Assembly (NCBI RefSeq): GCF_964218355.1
Contig: NZ_CAXPMC010000013.1
Coordinates: 51,139-115,138, forward strand
Direction: 5' to 3'
Origin: Ferrovibrio sp964218355
GTDB lineage: Bacteria > Pseudomonadota > Alphaproteobacteria > Ferrovibrionales > Ferrovibrionaceae
Length of the DNA stretch: 64,000 nucleotides
In this document: positions 34,639 through 43,253 of the stretch, piece after piece
Position numbering within the stretch: the first letter of the stretch is position 1
Layout of the letters: each line of letters starts with the position of its first letter
Program-made: the position numbers and the translations under genes
Notes under the pieces: model-generated
What the model was told of the DNA's origin: nothing
Databases searched by the model: none
The model's input: the letters and a program-made list of their open reading frames with translations, nothing else

Positions 34639-35462
34639 CCGGCATGCCGGAAGCCGGCCTCTACTGGTGCCGGGTGACGCACCAGCGCCTGCTGCCGTTC
34701 CGGCATGCCTTCAGCTATCGCGTCTTCTCGCTGCTGGTCGATCTCGACGCCCTGCCCGATGCGGCGCGGCGGCCGCGCCTGCTGCGGCACAACCGCTTCG
34801 GCCTGCTCAGCATCCATGACCGCGACCACGGCCCCCGCGACGGCACGCCGCTGCGGCCATGGGTGGAGGCGGCACTGCGCCAGCAGGGCCTGGACGATGC
34901 CGGCCACCGCATCCTGCTGTTCTGCTTTCCGCGGCTGTTCGGTTATGTGTTCAATCCGCTCAGCGTCTATTACTGCTACGATGCCGGTGGCCGGCTCGGC
35001 GCCGTGCTGTATGAAGTGAAGAACACCTTCGGCGACCAGCATGGCTACCTGGTGGCGGTGCCGCGCCAGGCCAACCGCAGCGGCATGCTGGCCCAGCATG
35101 CCGCCAAGCGTTTCCATGTCTCGCCCTTCCTGCCGCTGCAGGGCGCCTATGATTTCCGCATCCTGCCGCCGGGCGAGACGATCGGCATCGTGATCCGCCA
35201 GACCGGACCCGGCGGCGCCCTGCAGATGGTGGCCAGCCAGACCGGGCGGCGCGCCCCGCTGACCGATCACAGTCTGTTGAAGGCAGTCATCCGCCATCCG
35301 CTGATGACCGTAAAAGTCATCGCCGCGATCCACTGGCAGGCCCTGCAGCTGTGGCGGAAGGGTGCCGCGTTCTTCCGCTGGAGCGCGCCGCCCGACCAGC
35401 CCGTCTCGGCCGGCAGGCCCGGGAACGCAACCGCATCGAGGAACCGGGAGCAGACCATATGA
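34635..35462 (+). CDS. DUF1365 family protein
   Basis: A 275-residue protein of DUF1365. Landmarks are LYWCRVTHQRLLPFRHAFSYRVF at the start (abbreviated), RLFGYVFNPLSVYYCYD near residue 100 and EVKNTFGDQHGYLV, all highly typical. Family function is not established, but it is almost always linked to the flavoprotein and cyclopropane-type methyltransferase genes that flank it here. It overlaps both neighbours by 4 bases, so the three proteins are translationally coupled. Confidence 0.9.
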   Translation: MTGMPEAGLYWCRVTHQRLLPFRHAFSYRVFSLLVDLDALPDAARRPRLLRHNRFGLLSIHDRDHGPRDGTPLRPWVEAALRQQGLDDAGHRILLFCFPRLFGYVFNPLSVYYCYDAGGRLGAVLYEVKNTFGDQHGYLVAVPRQANRSGMLAQHAAKRFHVSPFLPLQGAYDFRILPPGETIGIVIRQTGPGGALQMVASQTGRRAPLTDHSLLKAVIRHPLMTVKVIAAIHWQALQLWRKGAAFFRWSAPPDQPVSAGRPGNATASRNREQTI

Positions 35463-36751
35463 GCGAAGCCTATGCCGAACGCCGCGGCGCCCTGTCCGCG
35501 CCCGAGGCCGCCGGCCTGCCGCAGAACGGCGATCCGGTACTGCTGCACAGCCTGCAGGACGGTCTCGGTCTTGCCGATGTGCCGCGCTGGACCCGGCTGC
35601 TGCTGGCCCTGGCACCGCGCATCAGCCATGGCAGCATCACCGTCACCCTGCCCGATGGCCGCGCCTTCGTTGCCCGCGGCAGCGAACCGGGTCCCGCCGC
35701 CGATCTCGCGATCCGTGACCACCGTTTCGCCAGACGCCTGCTGCTGGGCGGCAACCTCGCGGTGGGCCAGGCCTATATCGAGGGTGGCTTCGACAGCGAC
35801 GACCTTGCCGCGCTGACCGAATTCGCCTGCCGCAACAGCGATCTCGATTCCACCCTGATGGGACGGCCCTGGCTGCGCCTGCTGCGGCGGGTCGGTTTCG
35901 CGCTGGCCGCCAACAGCCGGCGCGGCAGCCGGCGCAACATCGCCTACCATTACGATCTCGGCAACGACTTCTACCGGCAGTGGCTCGATCCCTCGATGAC
36001 CTATTCCGCCGCCCTGTGGCCGCGCGGCGACGAGACGCTGGAACAGGCGCAGCGCGCCAAATACCGCCGCCTCGCCGGCACGGTGCTGCAGCTGCGGCCC
36101 GGCAGCCGGGTGCTGGAGATCGGCTGCGGCTGGGGCGGCTTCGCCGAACTGGCGGCGAAGGAATTCGGCGCCCGCGTGCATGCCGTCACCATCAGCCGCG
36201 AACAGCATGACTATACCAGCCGCCGCATCTTCGAGGCCGGCCTGGCCGAACGGGTGCGCGTCGAACTGCGCGACTACCGCGACCTCGACGGACAGTATGA
36301 TGCCATCGCGTCCATCGAGATGATCGAGGCGGTGGGCGAGAAATTCTGGCCGGTCTATTTCCGCCAGCTGCGCGACCGCCTGCAGCCGCAGGGCCGCATC
36401 GGCCTGCAGGTGATCATGATTGCCGACCGCTATTTCGAGAGCTACCGCGGCACCATGGATTTCATCCAGGCCTATATCTTCCCCGGCGGCATGCTGCTGT
36501 CGCCGGCCACCATCGCCGCGCAGAGCCGCGCCGCCGGCCTCGCCGTCACCGACTGCCTGACCTTCGGCGCCGATTATGCCCGCACCCTGCGGCTGTGGCG
36601 CCAGCGTTTCGAGGCGGCCTGGCCGCAGATCGAAAGCCTCGGCTTCGATACGCGGTTCCGCCGCATGTGGCGCTATTACCTGGCCTATTGCGAGGGCGGC
36701 TTCAATGCCGGCGCCATCGACGTGGCGCATTACGGCTTCGCGCGGGACTGA
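35459..36751 (+). CDS. Cyclopropane-fatty-acid-type SAM methyltransferase
   Basis: A 430-residue methyltransferase of the CFA/mycolic-acid family acting on the double bond of membrane acyl chains. The N-terminal lipid-binding part includes GNLAVGQAYIEGGFDSDDL; the catalytic part has YHYDLGNDFYRQWLDPSMTYS, the SAM motif LEIGCGWGGFAELAAKEFGA and IEMIEAVGEKFWPVYF. The start at 35459 overlaps the DUF1365 stop (ATGA). Homologues in photosynthetic alphaproteobacteria belong to the singlet-oxygen sigma-E regulon, which agrees with the promoter and chrR found here. Confidence 0.9.
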   Translation: MSEAYAERRGALSAPEAAGLPQNGDPVLLHSLQDGLGLADVPRWTRLLLALAPRISHGSITVTLPDGRAFVARGSEPGPAADLAIRDHRFARRLLLGGNLAVGQAYIEGGFDSDDLAALTEFACRNSDLDSTLMGRPWLRLLRRVGFALAANSRRGSRRNIAYHYDLGNDFYRQWLDPSMTYSAALWPRGDETLEQAQRAKYRRLAGTVLQLRPGSRVLEIGCGWGGFAELAAKEFGARVHAVTISREQHDYTSRRIFEAGLAERVRVELRDYRDLDGQYDAIASIEMIEAVGEKFWPVYFRQLRDRLQPQGRIGLQVIMIADRYFESYRGTMDFIQAYIFPGGMLLSPATIAAQSRAAGLAVTDCLTFGADYARTLRLWRQRFEAAWPQIESLGFDTRFRRMWRYYLAYCEGGFNAGAIDVAHYGFARD

Positions 36752-36762
36752 CGGCCGCCGTC
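36750..36762. terminator. Hairpin between the two convergent stress operons
   Basis: GACGGC and GCCGTC, perfect 6-bp arms around one C, lie exactly between the cfa-type stop and the opposing SnoaL-like stop. No T-run, so its strength is uncertain. Confidence 0.35.
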
Positions 36763-36763
36763 C

Positions 36764-37222
36764 TCAGCGATGCTGCAGGCGGCCGCGCACCCAGCGCACC
36801 AGCGGCCCCAGCAGCGGCAGCCGGGCATAGAACTGCGCGCCGGCATCCCAGTGATCGAGATGGGCCCTGACGAGGCCGTCGGGCGCGAAATGCAGCTCGC
36901 TGACCCCGACCGCGGTCCACGGCACCGCCCCGCCGAAGCGGCGCGGCCGGTAGCGGAAGGTCCATTTCAGGAAGGCCTCGTCGCCCTGCCGCAGGCTGCC
37001 ATCGATGGTGAAGCCGATATCCGTGCAGTCGCGGTACATCTGGGCGAAGACCGCCTTCATCGCCGCGCGGCCGCGGATGTCGTTGAAGGGATCGCGGAAA
37101 TGCACGTCGTCGGTGACCAGGCCGTCCAGCCGGTCGAGGCTGTCCGGCGTCAGCGTGGCAAAGAAATCCGCGTAGCGGCGCAGGCCAGCGCCGATTGCAT
37201 CCTCCGGGTCCGGCATCGTCAT
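36764..37222 (-). CDS. SnoaL-like (NTF2-fold) protein
   Basis: A 152-residue protein of the NTF2/SnoaL fold: YADFFATLTPDSLDRLDGLV, DVHFRDPFNDIRGRAAMKAVF and the typical end HLDHWDAGAQFYARLPLLG. Members include polyketide cyclases, isomerases and small binding proteins; the exact role is unknown. In sigma-E/ChrR regulons a protein of this type commonly neighbours the SDR gene. The ATG at 37222 overlaps the SDR stop (ATGA); a second start two codons later is possible. Confidence 0.82.
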   Translation of the reverse strand: MTMPDPEDAIGAGLRRYADFFATLTPDSLDRLDGLVTDDVHFRDPFNDIRGRAAMKAVFAQMYRDCTDIGFTIDGSLRQGDEAFLKWTFRYRPRRFGGAVPWTAVGVSELHFAPDGLVRAHLDHWDAGAQFYARLPLLGPLVRWVRGRLQHR

Positions 37223-37992
37223 CCCGTCGCCCTCCGCACCAGCGGGAAATAGGCCGGATAGGGCAGCAGCCGCAGCGCCTTCATGATCAGCGCGAACTGC
37301 CACGGAAACACGATCTCGAACTGCCGTCCGTATTCCAGCGCCTGCCACAGCCGCGCCGCGGCCGCCTCCACCGGCATCAGGAAAGGCATCGGAAACCGGT
37401 TGCGGTCGGTCAGCGGCGTCTTCACGAAGCCCGGATTGACCAGCCGCACGGCGACGCCGCTGCCTTCCAGATCCAGCCGCAGCGCCTCTGCCATATTGAT
37501 CAGCGCCGCCTTGCCGGCACCGTAGGCCGCCGCCGTCGGCAGGCCGCCATAGCCGGCCAGCGAGGCGACGATGGCGATCTGCCCGCTGCGGCGGGCCAGC
37601 ATCGCCGGCAGCACCGCCTCGATGCCGTTGGCCGCCGTCATCACATTGGCCTCCAGCAGCTGGCGCAGGGTTGCGGCGCTGAAATCGCGGCCCGGCATCG
37701 GCCGGTGGGTGCCGGCATTCAGCAGGGCCAGCCGCACCGGGCCGATCTCCGTCTCGATCCGCCGCACGACGGCGGCGGTGGCGGCGGCCTCGGTCAGGTC
37801 GGCCGGCAGCGCATGGAAGCGGCCGGTGCAGCCGGCGGCCTCGGCAGCCAGGCTGTCCAAGGTCTCCGCCCGCCGCGCGGTGCCCGCCACCACCGCCCCG
37901 GCACGCAGGAAGCGCAGGGCCGTGGCGCGGCCGATGCCCGATCCGGCACCGGTGATCCAGACCGTGCCCGGCGCGGTTCCGGCCGCGGTCAT
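37219..37992 (-). CDS. Short-chain dehydrogenase/reductase of the ChrR-linked operon
   Basis: An SDR of 257 residues with TGAGSGIGRATALRFLR (cofactor loop), LLNAGTH and the catalytic SLAGYGGLPTAAAYGAGKAAL (S...Y...K). The C-terminal segment (FEIVFPWQFALIMKALRLLPYP) is hydrophobic and may associate with membrane, consistent with a lipid substrate. It starts in a 4-base overlap with the DUF6134 gene. Placement suggests a role in fatty-acid modification or detoxification under photo-oxidative stress (inference). Confidence 0.86.
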   Translation of the reverse strand: MTAAGTAPGTVWITGAGSGIGRATALRFLRAGAVVAGTARRAETLDSLAAEAAGCTGRFHALPADLTEAAATAAVVRRIETEIGPVRLALLNAGTHRPMPGRDFSAATLRQLLEANVMTAANGIEAVLPAMLARRSGQIAIVASLAGYGGLPTAAAYGAGKAALINMAEALRLDLEGSGVAVRLVNPGFVKTPLTDRNRFPMPFLMPVEAAAARLWQALEYGRQFEIVFPWQFALIMKALRLLPYPAYFPLVRRATG

Positions 37993-38642
37993 TTGCGGCG
38001 GTAGTCGATGGACGAGCCGTCCATCGCCCGGAAGGCGGATTTCACCCAGTTGCCCTCGGCATCGTACCAGAGATACCAGTCGAACTCGCCGGTGACATGG
38101 TAACGCCGGGCCGGCACCGGCGCGTTGCCGAGGCTGGCCGTCTCGTAGCGGGCCGGACGGATCGACACGTCAAGGACATGGCCGTCCTGGCTGTCCATGA
38201 TCGGCCGGCGCTCGACGAAGTCGCTGCGCCAGTAGCTGGTCGGCATGGTCTGCGCCGGCAGCAGGCCTTGATAGCCGGAGCCGTCGACGCGCAGGGCATC
38301 GCCCTCGGCCACCGCGTTCAGGTATTCGGCTTTGCCGTCGTTGTCGGTGGTCGACCGCAGGCGGACCAGCCGGTCGCCCCGCCAGACCTCCTCGGAACTA
38401 TGGGTGTAGCGGTACAGCGTCAGCACGCCGGCCATGGTGACGCGGAAATCGATGTCGATGGCAACCCGGGTCTCGTCGCCATCGCGGGTGATCGTCACCC
38501 GGTGATGGCCGATCGGCGTGCCGTCGCGCCGCACCTCGAATTCCAGCACCTGCGGCTCCGGTGCCGGCGCGGCCGCCGCCGGCACGGCAGCCGCCAGCAG
38601 AAGCAGCAGCGCGCAGATGTTCAGGAGGACAGCTTTGACCAT
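37989..38642 (-). CDS. Secreted DUF6134-type protein
   Basis: A 217-residue protein with a signal peptide (residues 1-25, LLNICALLLLLAAAVPAAAA). The mature part begins LEFEVRRDGTPIGHHRVTI and is beta-rich, with TLYRYTHSSEEVWRGDRLVRL and a C-terminal EFDWYLWYDAEGNWVK, matching the DUF6134 group of periplasmic proteins. Function unknown. It overlaps the end of chrR by 22 bases, so it is expected to be expressed as part of the chrR transcript. Confidence 0.75.
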   Translation of the reverse strand: MVKAVLLNICALLLLLAAAVPAAAAPAPEPQVLEFEVRRDGTPIGHHRVTITRDGDETRVAIDIDFRVTMAGVLTLYRYTHSSEEVWRGDRLVRLRSTTDNDGKAEYLNAVAEGDALRVDGSGYQGLLPAQTMPTSYWRSDFVERRPIMDSQDGHVLDVSIRPARYETASLGNAPVPARRYHVTGEFDWYLWYDAEGNWVKSAFRAMDGSSIDYRRK

Positions 38643-39349
38643 TGGTTCAGTATCCAGCCGAAACTGCCGCTGAACCGCAGCGGCGCATCGGTCACTGCCA
38701 GGCAGATGCAGGGCTCGCCCGCCATCGCCACCGGGCGATGCTCGGTGCTGCCATCGGCGATCTCGACATCGCCGCGGCGGAAGGCGCCGGCGTCGTCGGT
38801 GAAACCGCCGCTGAGCACCAGGGTCATTTCCTCGCCGGCATGGCTGTGCCGCGGCATGCCGGTGCCCGGCGCGATGCGCAGCAGGCTGGCCATGCCGCCG
38901 CGCGCCTTCTGCACCGGCAGCGCGAAGGCATGCAGGCCGGCGCCGCTCCAGCGCCAGGGGATGCGGTCGACCCCGCCGGAAAGATAGGCCCGCAGCGGCG
39001 CCGGCAGGCCGCCCCCGGCTGCCGGCTCCGGCTGCGGCCGAACCTTCTGCTGCCGGGTCTTCTCCTGCATGTCCGGGGCCGGCTCCTGGGGCCCCAGCCG
39101 CGCCGCGATGGCGGCAAAGCCGGCGGGCTGCATGGGCTGCGGCGGCATTTCTTCCAGCAGGCGGCCGCCCAGTGCCTCGATGGCGGCCAGTTCGGCGCGG
39201 CAATGCGGGCACAGGGTCAGATGGCAGGCGACCACCAAGGACCAGGCCTCGCCCAGGCTGCCGCTGGCGTAATCCAGCAGCAACTCGGCCGGAATATGAT
39301 GCTCCGGCAGAATCGGCGCGGCGGCGCTATGCATTTCGGTCACGGTCAT
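38621..39349 (-). CDS. chrR: ChrR-type zinc anti-sigma factor
   Basis: A 242-residue protein with both ChrR domains. The N-terminal zinc anti-sigma domain has H18, H43, C47 and C50 (HLTLCPHC), at spacing equal to H6, H31, C35 and C38 of the characterised protein. The C-terminal cupin-like domain has MPRHSHAGEEMTLVLSGG with the HxHxxxE metal triad and a later H in STEHRPVA. In the known system ChrR holds sigma-E inactive until singlet oxygen triggers its loss. The usual partner gene rpoE should lie directly upstream but is absent here. Confidence 0.9.
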   Translation of the reverse strand: MTVTEMHSAAAPILPEHHIPAELLLDYASGSLGEAWSLVVACHLTLCPHCRAELAAIEALGGRLLEEMPPQPMQPAGFAAIAARLGPQEPAPDMQEKTRQQKVRPQPEPAAGGGLPAPLRAYLSGGVDRIPWRWSGAGLHAFALPVQKARGGMASLLRIAPGTGMPRHSHAGEEMTLVLSGGFTDDAGAFRRGDVEIADGSTEHRPVAMAGEPCICLAVTDAPLRFSGSFGWILNQWSKLSS

Positions 39350-39382
39350 GGGCTTTGCGAATTGGCATCCATTTCTCTACTA

Positions 39383-39412
39383 GATGTACGCAGCTTTTGC
39401 GCGTGTGGATCA
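39383..39412 (-). promoter_or_regulatory. Sigma-E-like promoter for the chrR operon
   Basis: On the minus strand TGATCC (39412-39407), an 18-base spacer, then TACATC (39388-39383), 34 bases before the chrR start. The -35 and spacing equal those of the photolyase operon promoter at 31725. The -10 agrees only partly. Confidence 0.6.
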
Positions 39413-39440
39413 ATCCCCGGAGGCGTCGGACGGTCTGCCC

Positions 39441-39899
39441 ATGGCGTATTTTTTCTACGGAACGCTGTGCGATCCGGATGTCCTGCGTCTCGTGCTGGGC
39501 TACCGCCCGGGCCCCCGCCAGCTCAGCCCCGCCATTTTGGCCGGTTTTCGCCGCAAAACGGCGCGCGGCCGGGGCTATCCGGTGCTGGTCCCGGCGCCGG
39601 CAGGCCGCATTGCCGGCCTGGTCTTCCGCCCGGCCCGGCCCGGCGACCACCGGCGGCTTGCCGATTATGAGGGGCCCGAATATGTGGCCCGGCTGCTGCC
39701 CGTCCGGCCCATCGCCGCGCCGGCCGCCGCCGGCCTGCCGCGCGTCCGCGTCTTCCTCGCCGCCCGGGGCCCGCAGGGGGGCTCGCGCCTGCCGCCGGGC
39801 AGCGAGGACTGGCTGCCGGCCCGCTGGCGCCGCCGCGACAAGACCCGCTTCATCGCCTCCCTCATGACACAAGGCCCGGTTCCATGCGCCCATCCGTGA
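39441..39899 (+). CDS. Gamma-glutamylcyclotransferase-fold (AIG2-like) protein
   Basis: A 152-residue protein with the AIG2/GGCT fold: MAYFFYGTLCDPDVLRLVLG at the start (FYGTL is the phosphate/substrate loop) and LADYEGPEYVARLLPV, including the expected acidic residue. It may form 5-oxoproline from gamma-glutamyl compounds, but this fold also contains inactive members. The ATG at 39441 is used because it begins the conserved fold; an earlier in-frame start at 39384 would overlap the chrR promoter. It overlaps the Nudix gene by 16 bases. Confidence 0.8.
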   Translation: MAYFFYGTLCDPDVLRLVLGYRPGPRQLSPAILAGFRRKTARGRGYPVLVPAPAGRIAGLVFRPARPGDHRRLADYEGPEYVARLLPVRPIAAPAAAGLPRVRVFLAARGPQGGSRLPPGSEDWLPARWRRRDKTRFIASLMTQGPVPCAHP

Positions 39900-40525
39900 C
39901 CAACCAGCCCCGCCCGGTCGAGATCATCCGGCAGACGCCGGCCTTCCGCGCCCATCTCAAGGTCGACGAACTGATCCTGCGGCACGGCCTGTTCGATGGC
40001 GGCATGAGCGACGAGATGTCGCGCGAAGTGGTCTGGCGCCGCGATGCGGTCTGCGTGCTGCCCTATGATCCGGTCCGCGACGAGGTGGTGCTGATCGAGC
40101 AGTTCCGCGCCGCCCTGCTGTTCAACGGCGACCCGGCCTGGTCGGTCGAGGTGGTGGCCGGCCTGATCGAGGATGGCGAGAGCATCGAGGATGTCGCCCG
40201 GCGCGAGCTGAAGGAGGAAAGCGGGCTGGAGGCGATCGGCCCGCTGCTGCCGGTCACCAATGTCTATTCGACACCGGGTTTCTGCTCGGAGCGCTTCCAC
40301 ATGCTCTGCGCCCGGGTCGACGCCGCCGGCGCCGGCGGCATCCACGGACTGGATCACGAGCATGAGGATATCCGGGTTTTCGCCCTGCCCTTCGCCGACG
40401 CCTTTTCCCAGTGGGAAGGCGGGAAAATATCGAATACGCCGATGGCGATCGGCCTGCTGTGGCTGGCGCTGCACCGCAACCGGCTGCGCCGGGACTGGGC
40501 GGACCCGCGCGGCTTGCGACCCTGA
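39884..40525 (+). CDS. Nudix hydrolase, ADP-ribose pyrophosphatase type
   Basis: A 213-residue Nudix enzyme of the NudF group. The Nudix box is GLIEDGESIEDVARRELKEES near residues 93-115, preceded by VVLIEQFRAALLFN, the QFR motif of ADP-ribose pyrophosphatases, and followed by VYSTPGFCSERFHMLCARVD. It likely cleaves ADP-ribose or related sugars. It overlaps the GGCT gene by 16 bases, suggesting coupled translation. Confidence 0.9.
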   Translation: MRPSVTNQPRPVEIIRQTPAFRAHLKVDELILRHGLFDGGMSDEMSREVVWRRDAVCVLPYDPVRDEVVLIEQFRAALLFNGDPAWSVEVVAGLIEDGESIEDVARRELKEESGLEAIGPLLPVTNVYSTPGFCSERFHMLCARVDAAGAGGIHGLDHEHEDIRVFALPFADAFSQWEGGKISNTPMAIGLLWLALHRNRLRRDWADPRGLRP

Positions 40526-40619
40526 CCCCCCGCCGGTATAGGATGGACCCGGGGAGATTTCACCAGTCTGCCGCCCTGACCGCGCGTCGGGCCGGCCGGG
40601 CCCATCCACCGGAAGCGTC

Positions 40620-41621
40620 ATGGATATTCGCAAGGACTTTATCGACAGCATCGGCCGCACGCCGCTGATCCGCCTGAAGCGTGCCTCCGAGCTGACCGGC
40701 TGCGAGATTTACGGCAAGGCCGAATTCATGAATCCCGGCGGTTCCGTCAAGGACCGCGCGGCCCTGTTCATCGTGCAGGATGCCATCAAGCGCGGCGCCC
40801 TGCGGCCCGGCGGCACCATCGTCGAGGGCACGGCCGGCAATACCGGCATTGGGCTGGCGCTGGTCGGCAATGCGATGGGGTTCCGCACCGTGATCGTGAT
40901 GCCGGAAACCCAGAGCCAGGAGAAGAAGGATTTCCTGCGCCTGTGCGGCGCCGATCTGCGGCTGGTGCCGGCGGTGCCCTACAAGGACCCCAACAACTAC
41001 GTGAAATTCTCCGGCCGTCTGGCCGAGGAGATGGCGAAGACCGAGCCGAACGGCGCGATCTGGGCCAACCAGTTCGACAATGTCGCCAACCGCGAGGCGC
41101 ATTACCGCACCACCGGGCCGGAGATCTGGCAGCAGACCGGCGGCAAGGTTGACGGCTTCACCTGCGCGGTCGGTTCCGGCGGCACGTTTGCCGGCGTGCT
41201 GATGGCACTGAAGGAGCGCAATCCGAAGGTGCAGGTGGCGCTGGCCGATCCGATGGGCGCCGCGCTCTACAGCTATTACAAGACCGGCGAACTGAAATCC
41301 GAAGGCAGCTCGATCACCGAGGGCATCGGCCAGGGCCGCATCACTGCCAACCTGGACGGCATCACCCCCGACGATGCCTTCCAGATTCCCGACGAGGAAG
41401 CCCTGCCGGTGGTCTACGACCTGCTGCAGCATGAGGGCCTGGTGCTGGGCGGCTCCAGCGGCATCAACGTCGCCGCCGCCATCCGCCTGGCAAAGAAGAT
41501 GGGCCCCGGGCACACCATCGTCACCATCCTCTGCGATGGCGGTGCCCGCTATCAGAGCAAGATGTTCAATCCGGAATTCCTGCGGTCGAAGAAGCTGCCG
41601 GTGCCGCCCTGGATGGCATGA
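40620..41621 (+). CDS. cysK: Cysteine synthase (O-acetylserine sulfhydrylase)
   Basis: A 333-residue PLP enzyme that makes cysteine from O-acetylserine and sulfide. The PLP lysine is in MNPGGSVKDRAALFIV (K46), the substrate loop is EGTAGNTGIGLALVG, and the phosphate-binding loop is VGSGGTFAGVL. The sequence is nearer the plant-type/CysK-like branch with the ...QFDNVANREAHYRTTGPEIW block. The gene overlaps the next by 4 bases (ATGA) and begins a cysK-AlaX-sulfurtransferase cluster. Confidence 0.93.
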   Translation: MDIRKDFIDSIGRTPLIRLKRASELTGCEIYGKAEFMNPGGSVKDRAALFIVQDAIKRGALRPGGTIVEGTAGNTGIGLALVGNAMGFRTVIVMPETQSQEKKDFLRLCGADLRLVPAVPYKDPNNYVKFSGRLAEEMAKTEPNGAIWANQFDNVANREAHYRTTGPEIWQQTGGKVDGFTCAVGSGGTFAGVLMALKERNPKVQVALADPMGAALYSYYKTGELKSEGSSITEGIGQGRITANLDGITPDDAFQIPDEEALPVVYDLLQHEGLVLGGSSGINVAAAIRLAKKMGPGHTIVTILCDGGARYQSKMFNPEFLRSKKLPVPPWMA

Positions 41622-42352
41622 GGTCCGCGATGACCGAGTTCCTGTTCCGCGAGAATGCCTATCTGAAGGACTGCGGCGCTGTGATCACCGCGATCGACGA
41701 ACGCGGCTTCCAGACCGACCGCACCGTCTTCTATCCCACCGGCGGCGGCCAGCCGGGCGATACCGGCCGGCTGCTGCTGGCCTCGGGCGAGACCGTCGAG
41801 ATCGCCAATACCGTGAAGGGCGACGGGCCGGACGGCATCATCCATGTGCCCGCTGCCGGCAGCGCGGCCCTGAAAGTGGGAGCCGCCGGCAAACTGGAAA
41901 TCGACTGGGACCGCCGGCACCGGCTGATGCGCATGCATACCTGCCTGCATCTGCTGTCGGCGCTGGTGCCCTTCCCGGTCACCGGCGGCTCGGTCGGCGA
42001 CGGCAAGGGCCGGCTGGATTTCGACATGGCCGACAGTATTCCGGACAAAGACACGCTGACCGCGAAGCTGAACGACCTGATCGCGGCCGATCACGCGGTG
42101 ACGGCGCGCTGGATCACCGACGCGGAGCTGCAGGGCAACCCCGATCTGGTCAAGACCATGGCGGTGAAACCGCCGATGGGCCATGGCCGCGTGCGGCTGA
42201 TCGAAGTGGCCGGTGCCGACCGGCCGCTGGACCTGCAGGCCTGCGGCGGCACCCATATCGCGCGCACCGGCGAGATCGGTCCGGTGGTGGTGCGCAAGGT
42301 CGAGAACAAGGGCCGGCAGAACCGCCGCGTCAACATCGAGTTCGCGGCCTGA
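41618..42352 (+). CDS. Alanyl-tRNA editing protein AlaX
   Basis: A freestanding trans-editing hydrolase (244 residues) that removes serine or glycine from mischarged tRNA-Ala. Zinc ligands are visible in RMHTCLHLLSA (HxxxH near residue 108) and CGGTHIARTGEIG (C and H near residue 208). The FYPTGGGQPGDTG motif near residue 39 marks the AlaX-M class. The start may be 41618, overlapping cysK, or 41630 (MTEFLF). Serine/cysteine metabolism next door makes the pairing logical: raised serine pools increase mischarging. Confidence 0.9.
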   Translation: MRSAMTEFLFRENAYLKDCGAVITAIDERGFQTDRTVFYPTGGGQPGDTGRLLLASGETVEIANTVKGDGPDGIIHVPAAGSAALKVGAAGKLEIDWDRRHRLMRMHTCLHLLSALVPFPVTGGSVGDGKGRLDFDMADSIPDKDTLTAKLNDLIAADHAVTARWITDAELQGNPDLVKTMAVKPPMGHGRVRLIEVAGADRPLDLQACGGTHIARTGEIGPVVVRKVENKGRQNRRVNIEFAA

Positions 42353-42380
42353 CGCCGCACAGCAGTCTGGAGAGCCGGCC

Positions 42381-43235
42381 ATGGATTACACCAACAGCGA
42401 CGCACTGGTTTCGACCGAATGGCTGGCGCAGCACATGAATGCGCCGGACCTGCGCATCGTCGATGCCTCCTGGTATCTGCCGGCGATGCAGCGCGACGGC
42501 CGGGCGGAATATCACCAGCGCCACATACCCGGCGCAGTCTATTTCGACATCGACGAGATTTCCGACAGCGACAGCCCGCTGCCCCACATGCTGCCCAGCG
42601 CGGAGAAATTCGCCAGCCGGGTGCGCCGCATGGGCATCGGCGACGGCAACCGTGTCGTCGTCTATGACGGCAGCGACAACCACCTGTCCGCCCCGCGCGC
42701 CTGGTGGATGTTCCGCGTCTTCGGCCACGAGGATGTCGCGGTGCTGAATGGCGGCCTGAAGAAATGGATGGCCGAGGGCCGGCCGGTCGAGGATCTGCCG
42801 CCGCTGCCGCGCGAGCGGCATTACACCGCCCGGCGCAACGGCCTGCTGGTGCGCGATGCCGACCAGGTGCGGATCAATCTGGGCAGCCACCGCGAGCAGG
42901 TGGTGGATGCGCGCAGCCGCGGCCGCTTCGAGGGTACCGAGCCGGAGCCGCGCGCCGGCCTGCGCGGCGGCCACATCCCGGGCTCGACCTGCGTGCCTGC
43001 CGCCCAGATGACCGATCCCGCCACCGGCCTGTTCCGCCCGGCCGATGCGCTGCATGCGCTGTTCACCGAAGCCGGCATTGCCTTCGACCGGCCGGTGATC
43101 ACCACCTGCGGCTCCGGCGTTTCGGCCTGCAGCCTGACGCTCGGCCTGCACCTGCTCGGGCATCGCCAGGTCTCGGTCTATGACGGCTCGTGGACCGAAT
43201 GGGGTGGCCGCACCGACCTGCCGGTCGAGCGCTGA
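42381..43235 (+). CDS. sseA: 3-mercaptopyruvate/thiosulfate sulfurtransferase
   Basis: Two-domain rhodanese of 284 residues. The first domain (inactive, residues about 8-140) includes IVDASWYLPAM and HIPGAVYFDIDEISD; the active second domain (about 165-280) has VVDARSRGRFEGTEPEPR and the catalytic loop CGSGVSA, the mercaptopyruvate-sulfurtransferase variant. It follows AlaX by 28 bases on the same strand. Confidence 0.93.
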   Translation: MDYTNSDALVSTEWLAQHMNAPDLRIVDASWYLPAMQRDGRAEYHQRHIPGAVYFDIDEISDSDSPLPHMLPSAEKFASRVRRMGIGDGNRVVVYDGSDNHLSAPRAWWMFRVFGHEDVAVLNGGLKKWMAEGRPVEDLPPLPRERHYTARRNGLLVRDADQVRINLGSHREQVVDARSRGRFEGTEPEPRAGLRGGHIPGSTCVPAAQMTDPATGLFRPADALHALFTEAGIAFDRPVITTCGSGVSACSLTLGLHLLGHRQVSVYDGSWTEWGGRTDLPVER

Positions 43236-43253
43236 GGGCGGGGGCCGTTTCCC

